From: CAG-273 sp051891195
GTDB lineage: Bacteria > Bacillota > Clostridia > TANB77 > CAG-508
Direction of reading: 5' to 3'
Assembly (NCBI GenBank): GCA_051891195.1
Contig: JBJFEZ010000041.1
Location: 1-8,539, forward strand
Length of the DNA: 8,539 nucleotides
Positions 1-6,197 of the stretch are shown here, in pieces. Numbering within the stretch: position 1 is the first letter of the stretch; each line of letters starts with the position of its first letter. The notes below the pieces were generated by a model. The model saw nothing but the letters and a program-made list of their open reading frames with translations, searched no databases and was not told the origin of the DNA. Made by a program: the position numbers and the translations under genes.

Positions 1-2
1 AA

Positions 3-353
3 TGGATACAATTTATAAGTCAAGTAAATCAGGGGGAGGTTGAAAAGGCTATGGAAAAAAATAAAGAAATAAAAAAAGCAGCAGAAGAATATGAGATATT
101 AACTGGGGACGAATACGAAAGAAGGCTAGCATACTTAAGGGATAAGGCAATACGTGATGAAAAAAGTGCAATAGAAAGTGCAAAAGATATTGGAAGAAAA
201 GAAGGAGAGAATAAGGGAATAAAAAAAGGAAAAACTGAAAGAAACATAGAAATAGCTAAAAAATTATTAGAGTTAGGTTATAGAATGGAAGATATACAAA
301 AGATAACAGAATTGTCAAAAGAAGAAATAGAAAAATTAAAGGATAAAATATAA
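3..353 (+). CDS. Rpn/PD-(D/E)XK nuclease-transposase family protein, C-terminal part (5' end outside window)
   Basis: The reading frame is open from the first full codon of the window to a TAA at 351-353, giving 116 residues of the end of a longer protein. An internal ATG at 51 exists, but codons upstream of it stay open and read as protein (WIQFISQVNQGEVEKAM), so I treat the gene as cut by the window edge. What is visible is highly charged and helical: a stretch ending in DEKSAIESAKDIGRKEGE, a Gly/Lys/Glu linker (GRKEGENKGIKKGK), then IAKKLLELGYRMEDIQKITELSKEEIEKLK. In the Rpn family (recombination-promoting nucleases, formerly called putative transposases) the catalytic PD-(D/E)XK domain is followed by just this kind of linker and helical tail. 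The catalytic domain itself is not in the window, so the assignment rests on the tail only and activity cannot be judged. Confidence 0.7.
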   Translation, partial: WIQFISQVNQGEVEKAMEKNKEIKKAAEEYEILTGDEYERRLAYLRDKAIRDEKSAIESAKDIGRKEGENKGIKKGKTERNIEIAKKLLELGYRMEDIQKITELSKEEIEKLKDKI

Positions 354-392
354 TGTTTCAAATAAATAGACCAGTCAATTTATTAAAAACCC

Positions 393-421
393 TTGAAATA
401 ATTGCTAAAATGTGGTAACAT
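393..421 (+). promoter_or_regulatory. Putative sigma-A promoter of the valS leader
   Basis: TTGAAA at 393-398 is followed after 17 bases by TAACAT at 416-421 (four of six matches to TATAAT). Transcription would begin near 428, about 10 bases before the first paired element of the T-box leader, which is where it should start. The -10 is imperfect, so this is inferred from position as much as from sequence. Confidence 0.5.
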
Positions 422-436
422 ATATACATATTTGTA

Positions 437-646
437 AAAGCTGAGAAAAAGAGAAGTAGGTTTTAACTAGCTATAAAGAGAACAGAAGTCATAGGCTGAA
501 AGCTTCTGATAGAATAGAAAACCCAAAGTAGCTTTGGAGCTAATAAATTGAAATAGTAGTAAATTTATTCGTGTAACTTGCGTTAAAAGTAACTAAGATT
601 AACAAAAACAAAATTGTTAAATTAAGGTGGTACCGTGAGAATAATA
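437..646 (+). promoter_or_regulatory. T-box riboswitch, valine-specific (specifier GTA)
   Basis: The leader contains the T-box sequence AAGGTGGTACCGTGAG at 624-639; its TGGT would pair with the ACCA end of uncharged tRNA(Val). Stem I can be drawn by eye: AGCT 439-442 with AGCT 538-541, a kink-turn-like GAGA/GGA region, AAAG 448-451 with CTTT 532-535, then a specifier loop whose 5' strand carries AGTA (455-458). The loop is closed by GGTTTT 459-464 with AAAACC 518-523, and the distal arm is CAGAAG 483-488 with CTTCTG 503-508. The 3' strand of the specifier loop holds GTA at 528-530, a valine codon, followed by a purine. A perfect 8-bp hairpin (542-549 with 562-569) and a 7-bp hairpin (599-605 with 614-620) follow. 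AGGT 625-628 with ACCT 646-649 can form the antiterminator, which competes with the downstream terminator. Uncharged tRNA(Val) is expected to favour read-through into valS. Confidence 0.93.
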
Positions 647-681
647 CCTCGCCCTTATACATTAAGGACGAGGATTTTTTT
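647..681 (+). terminator. T-box-controlled intrinsic terminator upstream of valS
   Basis: CCTCG 647-651 pairs with CGAGG 669-673, and after one C/A mismatch CCTTA continues pairing with TAAGG (653-657 with 663-667), leaving a short loop. Seven Ts follow at 675-681. The 5' arm shares bases 647-649 with the antiterminator pairing, so the two structures are mutually exclusive. Confidence 0.9.
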
Positions 682-701
682 AGTTTAAGGAGGAAAATAA
701 A

Positions 702-3350
702 ATGTGTGAAAAACATAATTTAGAAGGTAAATTTAATCCAGCTGAGTTTGAAGAAGAAATTTATAAAAATTGGAATGAAAAAGGATATTTTAAACCATCA
801 GAAGATAAAACTAAAAAGCCATATACAATAGTAATTCCACCACCAAATATCACTGGAAAATTACATATGGGACATGCATTAGATGAAACATTACAAGACA
901 TTTTAATTAGATATAAAAGAATGCAAGGATTTAATACTTTATGGCTTCCAGGAACAGACCATGCATCTATTGCAACAGAAGCTAAAATAGTAGAAAAATT
1001 AAAACAAGAAGGTCTTACAAAAGAAGACTTAGGAAGAGAAGGCTTTTTAGAAAGAGCTTGGGACTGGAAAAAAGAATATGGGGGAGCCATACTAAATCAG
1101 CTTAAAAAATTAGGTTGTTCTTGCGACTGGTCTAGAGAAAGATTCACTATGGACGAAGGTTTATCAAATGCAGTAAACCACGTATTTGTTAGCCTATATG
1201 AAAAAGGATTAATATATAAAGGCAAAAGAATGATTAACTGGTGCCCATATTGTAATACTTCAATTTCAGATGCTGAAGTAGAATATGAAGAAGAACCAAC
1301 ACATTTATGGTATGTTAAATATCCAGTAAAAGGAGAAGAAGAAAAGTTTGTTATTGTAGCAACAACAAGACCAGAAACCATGCTCGGAGATACTGGAATT
1401 GCTGTACATCCTGAAGATGAAAGATATAAAGATTTAGTGGGTAAAACTGTAATATTACCAATTATGAACAAAGAAATTCCTGTTATAGCAGATGAATTTG
1501 TAGAAAAAGAATTTGGAACAGGTGCTGTAAAATTAACACCTGCACATGATCCAAACGATTATCAAGCAGCACTAAAACATAACTTAGAAATTATCCACGT
1601 ATTTGATGAAAACTTTAAAATGAATAATTTAGTTCATGAATATCAAGGAATGGACATGTATGAAGCAAGAGAAAAAATAGTAGAAAGACTAAAACAAGAA
1701 GGATATTTAGTAAAAATAGAAGATTATACACATAATGTAGGTAAATGCTATCGTTGTCATCATACTATTGAACCACACATTTCAGAGCAATGGTTTGTAA
1801 AAATGGAACCTTTAGCAAAACCAGCTATAGAAGCTGTAAGAACAGGAAAAGTAAAATTTATTCCAGAAAGATTTGATAAAACTTATTACAACTGGATGGA
1901 AAATATTCAAGATTGGTGTATATCTAGACAATTATGGTGGGGACATAGAATACCAGCATATTACTGCCAAGATTGTGGAGAAATAATTGTATCAAAACAA
2001 GCACCTAATAAATGCAGTAAATGTGGTTGTAGTAATTTAAAACAAGATGAAGACACACTAGATACTTGGTTTAGTTCAGCACTATGGCCATTTTCAACAT
2101 TAGGTTGGCCAGAAAATACAGAAGACTTTAAATATTTTTATCCAACAAATACTTTAGTTACTGGATATGATATTATATTCTTCTGGGTAGCAAGAATGAT
2201 ATTCTCTGCATTAGAACATACAGGAGAAGTACCATTTGACAAAGTATTTATACACGGTATAGTACGTGATAGCTTAGGAAGAAAAATGTCTAAAAGCTTA
2301 GGAAATGGTATTGACCCATTAGAAATTATTGAAAAATATGGTACAGATGCATTAAGATTTTCACTAGTATTAGGAATATCACCAGGAAATGATATTAGAT
2401 ATATGCCAGAAAAACTAGAATCAGCATCAAACTTTGCAAACAAGCTATGGAATGCTTCAAAATTTGTATTAAGTAATATGCCAGAAAACACATTAGAACT
2501 AGAAGAAGAAAACTTGCCAGAAGGTTTGTGCTATGAAGATAAATGGATTTTATCAAAACTAAATAAATTAATAAAAGAAGTAACAAACAACTTAGAAAAC
2601 TTTGAATTAGGTATTGCAACACAAAAAGTATATGATTTTATTTGGAATGAATTCTGTGACTGGTATATTGAAATGGTAAAATCACGTTTATATGATGAAA
2701 ACTGTACAACAAAATTTGCTGCACAATATACATTAAATAAAGTACTAAAAGATGCATTAAAACTATTACACCCAATAATGCCATTTGTAACAGAAAAAAT
2801 ATATATGCAGTTATATCATAAAGATGAAAGTATAATGATCTCTAAATGGCCAGAGACATCAGAAAAACTATCATATGAAAATGAAGAAGAACAAATAGAA
2901 AAACTAAAAACAATAATTGTTGGAATTAGAAATTTACGTACAAACTTAAATGTTCATCCAAGTAAAAAATCTAAATTAATATTTGTAACAAATACAGCAA
3001 ATAATATGATAGAAAAGTCAAATGCAATGATACAAAAATTAGGATTTGCAAATGAGATTGAAATACAAGAAACAAAAAATAACATTCCACAAAATGCAAT
3101 GTCTGTTATGGCAGAAGGAATAGAAGTATATATTCCATTTGAAGAGTTAGTGGATTTAGCTGCAGAAAAACAAAGACTAGAAGGAGAAAAAGAAAAACTG
3201 TTAGCAGAAGTAGCAAGAGGAGAAAAAATGCTTTCAAACCCAGGCTTTGTAAATAAAGCTCCAGAAGCTAAAATAAATGAAGAAAAAGCTAAACTTGCTA
3301 AATATAAAGAAATGTTAGAAAAAGTTGAAGAAAGATTAAAGAGCTTGTAA
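702..3350 (+). CDS. valS: Valine--tRNA ligase
   Basis: Class I aminoacyl-tRNA synthetase that charges tRNA(Val) with valine in the cytoplasm. The 882-residue product has the usual length. The ATP-binding signatures are both present: HMGH at 55-58 within PPPNITGKLHMGHA, and KMSKS at 528-532. The CP1 editing domain, which hydrolyses mischarged Thr-tRNA(Val), shows TTRPETMLGD (221-230) and GTGAVKLTPAHDPNDY (272-287). Cys pairs CPYC (181-184), CQDC (422-425) and CSKC (438-441) are candidate zinc knuckles. WCISRQLWWGHRIPAYYC near 405-422 is typical of ValRS. The C-terminus (from about 800) is a charged coiled coil that contacts tRNA in this family. The ATG is set by AAGGAGG at 687-693. The gene stands alone between a T-box leader and a strong terminator, so it is controlled by valine tRNA charging. 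Confidence 0.98.
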   Translation: MCEKHNLEGKFNPAEFEEEIYKNWNEKGYFKPSEDKTKKPYTIVIPPPNITGKLHMGHALDETLQDILIRYKRMQGFNTLWLPGTDHASIATEAKIVEKLKQEGLTKEDLGREGFLERAWDWKKEYGGAILNQLKKLGCSCDWSRERFTMDEGLSNAVNHVFVSLYEKGLIYKGKRMINWCPYCNTSISDAEVEYEEEPTHLWYVKYPVKGEEEKFVIVATTRPETMLGDTGIAVHPEDERYKDLVGKTVILPIMNKEIPVIADEFVEKEFGTGAVKLTPAHDPNDYQAALKHNLEIIHVFDENFKMNNLVHEYQGMDMYEAREKIVERLKQEGYLVKIEDYTHNVGKCYRCHHTIEPHISEQWFVKMEPLAKPAIEAVRTGKVKFIPERFDKTYYNWMENIQDWCISRQLWWGHRIPAYYCQDCGEIIVSKQAPNKCSKCGCSNLKQDEDTLDTWFSSALWPFSTLGWPENTEDFKYFYPTNTLVTGYDIIFFWVARMIFSALEHTGEVPFDKVFIHGIVRDSLGRKMSKSLGNGIDPLEIIEKYGTDALRFSLVLGISPGNDIRYMPEKLESASNFANKLWNASKFVLSNMPENTLELEEENLPEGLCYEDKWILSKLNKLIKEVTNNLENFELGIATQKVYDFIWNEFCDWYIEMVKSRLYDENCTTKFAAQYTLNKVLKDALKLLHPIMPFVTEKIYMQLYHKDESIMISKWPETSEKLSYENEEEQIEKLKTIIVGIRNLRTNLNVHPSKKSKLIFVTNTANNMIEKSNAMIQKLGFANEIEIQETKNNIPQNAMSVMAEGIEVYIPFEELVDLAAEKQRLEGEKEKLLAEVARGEKMLSNPGFVNKAPEAKINEEKAKLAKYKEMLEKVEERLKSL

Positions 3351-3351
3351 T

Positions 3352-3387
3352 AAAAAAGAAAAGTGGATTTTGCCACTTTTCTTTTTT
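3352..3387 (+). terminator. Strong intrinsic terminator after valS
   Basis: A perfect 15-bp stem (3352-3366 with 3373-3387) encloses a six-base loop. The GC-containing top is AAGTGG/CCACTT; the lower stem is an A-run paired with a T-run, so it could stop transcription from either direction. It begins one base after the valS stop codon and separates valS from the sporulation genes. Confidence 0.93.
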
Positions 3388-3394
3388 GATTAAA

Positions 3395-3420
3395 TGTCGA
3401 AAACTTTTTTGAATTCGACA
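3395..3420 (+). promoter_or_regulatory. Pair of inverted Spo0A boxes upstream of spoIIAA
   Basis: TGTCGAA at 3395-3401 and its exact reverse complement TTCGACA at 3414-3420 both match the known Spo0A-binding consensus TGNCGAA. They are 19 bases apart centre to centre. The spoIIA operon is an established direct target of phosphorylated Spo0A in Bacillus and Clostridia, so both position and sequence fit an activator site. The boxes lie roughly 60 and 80 bases before the estimated transcription start. Confidence 0.8.
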
Positions 3421-3440
3421 AAACTTCTTAACTTTTACTC

Positions 3441-3469
3441 TAGATATTAATTGGAAAAAAATGTATAAT
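3441..3469 (+). promoter_or_regulatory. Putative promoter of the spoIIA operon
   Basis: A perfect TATAAT at 3464-3469 is preceded at 17 bases by TAGATA (3441-3446; four of six matches to TTGACA). A weak -35 would suit a promoter that depends on an activator such as Spo0A. Known spoIIA promoters are often read by sigma-H, but I found no convincing AGGAWWW / GAAT pair here, so the holoenzyme is uncertain. Confidence 0.5.
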
Positions 3470-3500
3470 TGGACAAGCAAAACATTAAGGAGGAATATTT

Positions 3501-3818
3501 ATGATAAGTGAGTTTGATGAGATGGATAACTGCCTATATATTCAAATTACAGAAGAAATAGACCATCATACTACAGAAAAAATAAGGAGGAAAATGGATA
3601 ATGAAATTACAAGATTTATGCCTAGAAAAGTTGTGTTTGATTTTAGTAAAGTTTCTTTTATGGACAGTGCAGGAATAGGACTGTTAATTGGAAGATATAA
3701 ACTAGTAAAAATGTTAGGCGGAATTACAGAAATTACAAATACTAGTAAAAGCATTGAAAAAGTACTTGAAATGAGCGGAATTGTAAAAATAATTCCAATT
3801 AAAGCATTTGCAAAATAA
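3501..3818 (+). CDS. spoIIAA: Anti-sigma-F factor antagonist SpoIIAA
   Basis: STAS-domain protein that frees sigma-F by binding SpoIIAB. Its unphosphorylated form attacks the SpoIIAB-sigma-F complex; SpoIIAB inactivates it by phosphorylating one serine, and SpoIIE reactivates it in the forespore. The phosphorylation loop is plain: FMDSAGIGLLIG places the target serine at residue 56, preceded by the conserved strand KVVFDFSKVSF. The 105-residue length is slightly below the Bacillus protein but spans the whole domain. The start is fixed by AAGGAGG at 3487-3493, seven bases before ATG. It is the first gene of the classic spoIIAA-spoIIAB-sigF order, 29 bases ahead of spoIIAB. The gene order and serine motif separate it from RsbV-type paralogues. 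Confidence 0.95.
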   Translation: MISEFDEMDNCLYIQITEEIDHHTTEKIRRKMDNEITRFMPRKVVFDFSKVSFMDSAGIGLLIGRYKLVKMLGGITEITNTSKSIEKVLEMSGIVKIIPIKAFAK

Positions 3819-3847
3819 TTTTAAATAATAGAAAGGATTGAATAAGA

Positions 3848-4327
3848 ATGAAAAGTAGGTATGATAATGAAATGGAGCTTCAATTTATAAGCAAATCAAA
3901 CAATGAAGCATTTGCTCGTGTTACAGTTGCAGCATTTGTTGCACAATTAGACCCAACAATAGAAGAATTGGCAGATATTAAAACTGCAGTATCAGAAGCA
4001 GTTACTAACTGTATAGTACACGCATATGAAGACACAGAAGGAATTGTAAAAATAAAGGCAACACTACTAAAAAATGTAGTAGAAATAGAAATTGCAGATA
4101 ATGGAAAAGGAATAGAAGATATAGAACTTGCCAGAAAGCCATTATATACAACAAAAGGAAACTTAGAAAGGTCTGGTATGGGATTTACAATAATGGAAAG
4201 CTTTATGGATGAAGTTGAGATTCACTCAGTAGTTGGAATTGGTACTAAAATAGTAATGAAAAAACAAATAAAAAAGGAAGAAAATAACGAAATAATAGAA
4301 GAAGAAAAAAATGCTCTACTAAACTAA
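3848..4327 (+). CDS. spoIIAB: Anti-sigma-F factor / SpoIIAA kinase SpoIIAB
   Basis: GHKL-fold serine kinase that holds sigma-F inactive and phosphorylates SpoIIAA. Visible motifs are the N-terminal NEAFARVTVAAFVAQLDPT segment (residues 18-37), the N-box EAVTN (50-54) with the general base Glu50 and Mg-binding Asn54, the G1 box DNGKG (84-88), the ATP-lid region PLYTT (98-102) and ERSGMGF (107-113). These match the family closely. The 159-residue product carries a C-terminal tail rich in Lys and Glu (about 138-156) beyond the core, somewhat longer than in Bacillus. The ATG at 3848 has only a modest ribosome binding site (AAAGGA, 3832-3837). SpoIIAB is normally kept stoichiometric with sigma-F by co-transcription, which fits the 30-base gap to sigF. 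Confidence 0.96.
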   Translation: MKSRYDNEMELQFISKSNNEAFARVTVAAFVAQLDPTIEELADIKTAVSEAVTNCIVHAYEDTEGIVKIKATLLKNVVEIEIADNGKGIEDIELARKPLYTTKGNLERSGMGFTIMESFMDEVEIHSVVGIGTKIVMKKQIKKEENNEIIEEEKNALLN

Positions 4328-4357
4328 TAACTTGTTTGAATAGGAGGCATTTTTTTT

Positions 4358-5089
4358 ATGCAAGAAGAATTTGAAAATAAAACAGAAGATATTATAAAAG
4401 CACAACAAGGCGACCAAAAAGCAATGGAAGAACTAATACAAAAAAACAAAGGTCTTATTTGGAGCATTGTAAAACGCTTTCAAAATAGAGGGTATGAACT
4501 TGAAGATTTATATCAAGTAGGAGTAATGGGTTTTATAAAATGTATAAAAAGATTTGACAGTAGCTTTGAAGTTAGACTTTCTACATATGCAGTGCCATAT
4601 GTTTTAGGAGAGGTAAAAAGGCATATAAGAGACAATGGACCAATTAAAATTAGTAGAAGCCTAAAAGAACTAGCTATAAAAGCTATGGAAGCACAAAATG
4701 AATATTATAGAAAAAATGGGCAAGAAATTAGAATAGAAGAGTTAGCTAAATTAATAAATAGTACAAAAGAAGAAGTGGCTTTAGCACTAGAAGCATTTCA
4801 GCCAGTAAATTCTATAGATGAACAACTATATAATGAAAGTGAAGATGGACTTACATTATTGGATAAAATGGCTAATAACGTAGATGAAGCAAGTATGTTG
4901 ACAAATAAAATATGTATACAAAATGAAATAGAAAATTTAAAAGAAAATGAAAAACAAATAATACTATTACGTTATTATAAAGGAAAAACACAAACAGAAA
5001 TTGCAAAAATTATGGGAATTACACAAGTACAAGTATCACGTATAGAAAAAAAGGTATTAGACAATATGCGTGTAAAACTTGCTATTTAA
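4358..5089 (+). CDS. sigF: RNA polymerase sporulation sigma factor sigma-F
   Basis: First forespore-specific sigma factor, inactive until SpoIIAA displaces SpoIIAB. The 243-residue protein has the sigma-70 layout of the SigB/F/G group: region 2 with DLYQVGVMGFIKCIKRFD (50-67) and the -10-recognition part around RLSTYAVPYVLGEVKRHIRD (73-92), GPIKISRSLKE (94-104) at the region 2/3 join, a region 3 helix set (about 125-150), and region 4 with the helix-turn-helix GKTQTEIAKIMGITQVQVSRI (209-229), which reads the -35. The start is set by AGGAGG at 4342-4347. Sigma-G is close in sequence, but the position directly after spoIIAB identifies sigma-F. No terminator is visible between sigF and spoIID 42 bases downstream, so some read-through is possible. 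A good sigma-F-type promoter lies before spoIIQ two genes later. Confidence 0.95.
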   Translation: MQEEFENKTEDIIKAQQGDQKAMEELIQKNKGLIWSIVKRFQNRGYELEDLYQVGVMGFIKCIKRFDSSFEVRLSTYAVPYVLGEVKRHIRDNGPIKISRSLKELAIKAMEAQNEYYRKNGQEIRIEELAKLINSTKEEVALALEAFQPVNSIDEQLYNESEDGLTLLDKMANNVDEASMLTNKICIQNEIENLKENEKQIILLRYYKGKTQTEIAKIMGITQVQVSRIEKKVLDNMRVKLAI

Positions 5090-5131
5090 AAAATAATATT
5101 ACAAGCATTATGCTTATACAAGGAGAATAAA

Positions 5132-6127
5132 TTGAAAAAATATTTATTATATATTTTATTATTTTTAATAATATGTTTTGGAATTCCAATAGTATTTACA
5201 AATATCCCTAAACAAACAAGTACAAATACAGTCAACAATGAAGAAAACAAGCAAGATGTAGCAAAATATGACTATAAAAAATATAACACAGTAAAACTAT
5301 TACATAAATCTACAAACAAAATAGAAGAATTGGAACTAGATGAATATCTTTATGGAGTAGTTAGTAGTGAAATGCCAGCAACTTTTGAAAAAGAAGCTTT
5401 GAAAGCCCAAGCTGTAGTGGCTAGAACATATACATTATATAAAATAATAAATGCAGGTTCTAAACATAAAGAAGCCAACATATGTGATGATTCTACTTGT
5501 TGCCAAGCTTGGATATCAAAAGAAAATAGACTTGCAAGATGGGATAGTGAAAAAAGAGAAGAATATTGGAATAAAATTGTAAGTGCAGTAAATGAAACAA
5601 AAGGTAAAATGATTACATATAAGGGAAAACCTATAAATGCTTTTTTTCATTCAAATAGTGGAGGGTACACAGAAGCACCAATTAATGTTTGGGGAGGAAG
5701 CGGATATCCATATTTGCAATCTGTACAAACAGCAGGTGAAGATGCATATTCTCAGTATTCATCTAAAGTTACTTTAAACCAAAAAGAATTTAAAGAAAAA
5801 ATAAAAAAAGAGCATAGCAATTTTGAAATAGACTTTAATAAAGAAGACTGTATAAAAGTGCTTGAATACACAGAAGGTAATAGAGTAAAAAAAATAAAAG
5901 TTGGTAATTTAGAGCTTTCTGGTGTAGAAATAAGAACATTGTGTGGTTTAAGGTCAGCAAATTTTAAAGTAACAGTTGAAAAAGATAACATTGTATTTGA
6001 AGTAATTGGATATGGTCATGGAGTTGGAATGAGTCAAACAGGAGCTGATAGTTTAGCAAAACAAGGAAAAAACTATGAAGAAATTATATGCCATTTTTAT
6101 ACTGGAGTAAAAGTAGAAGATATTTAA
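5132..6127 (+). CDS. spoIID: Stage II sporulation protein D, engulfment lytic transglycosylase
   Basis: Membrane-anchored peptidoglycan lytic transglycosylase of the SpoIID/LytB family. With SpoIIM and SpoIIP it drives the mother-cell membrane around the forespore. The 331-residue protein has an uncleaved N-terminal membrane anchor (about residues 3-23) and a linker, followed by the catalytic domain. LYGVVSSEMPATF (73-85) carries the catalytic glutamate at 80; AFFHSNSGGYTE (170-181) and GYGHGVGMSQTGAD (293-306) are hallmark motifs. H112, C118, C123 and C124 are candidate ligands for the zinc reported in clostridial SpoIID. Translation starts at TTG (5132), because no in-frame ATG lies near the AAGGAGA at 5120-5126 and the TTG reading begins directly with the anchor. 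SpoIID is normally made in the mother cell under sigma-E, unlike the upstream sigF operon. Confidence 0.94.
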   Translation: MKKYLLYILLFLIICFGIPIVFTNIPKQTSTNTVNNEENKQDVAKYDYKKYNTVKLLHKSTNKIEELELDEYLYGVVSSEMPATFEKEALKAQAVVARTYTLYKIINAGSKHKEANICDDSTCCQAWISKENRLARWDSEKREEYWNKIVSAVNETKGKMITYKGKPINAFFHSNSGGYTEAPINVWGGSGYPYLQSVQTAGEDAYSQYSSKVTLNQKEFKEKIKKEHSNFEIDFNKEDCIKVLEYTEGNRVKKIKVGNLELSGVEIRTLCGLRSANFKVTVEKDNIVFEVIGYGHGVGMSQTGADSLAKQGKNYEEIICHFYTGVKVEDI

Positions 6128-6135
6128 CATTTTTT

Positions 6136-6163
6136 GTATAAATTTCTAAAACTTGTTAATAAT
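6136..6163 (+). promoter_or_regulatory. Putative sigma-F promoter of spoIIQ
   Basis: GTATA at 6136-6140 and GTTAATAAT at 6155-6163 are separated by 14 bases. The established sigma-F consensus is GYATA, about 15 bases, then GGNNANANT; only the second G of the -10 is missed. spoIIQ is a known sigma-F gene, and the estimated start (near 6170) leaves the ribosome binding site at 6182-6188 in the transcript. Confidence 0.62.
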
Positions 6164-6197
6164 TATACTAAAGAAAAATTTAAGGAGGAAATATTCA

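Noticed and set aside
361..384. AT-rich hairpin (AATAAAT with ATTTATT plus a small inner pair) after the Rpn-like gene, as a terminator
   Set aside because: The stem is almost all A-T with a mismatch, and no T-run follows on the + strand. Chance pairing is likely at this composition.
761..1471. Long open frames on the minus strand inside valS (761-1090 and 1097-1471)
   Set aside because: They lie fully antisense to well-conserved valS motifs, show no recognisable protein and have no promoter or ribosome binding site of their own.
2954..3480. Minus-strand open frames across the valS end and the spoIIA promoter
   Set aside because: They cross the valS terminator hairpin and Spo0A boxes and are rich in Phe, Ser and Leu, as expected for the complement of an A-rich gene.
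3441..3500. Sigma-H promoter for spoIIA
   Set aside because: TTGGAAAA near 3451 resembles half of a -35, but no GAAT occurs at the right distance. The only GAAT nearby is part of the ribosome binding site region.
6153..6197. TTG at 6153 as the spoIIQ start
   Set aside because: It has no ribosome binding site, overlaps a sigma-F-like -10, and the ATG at 6198 has an ideal AAGGAGG.
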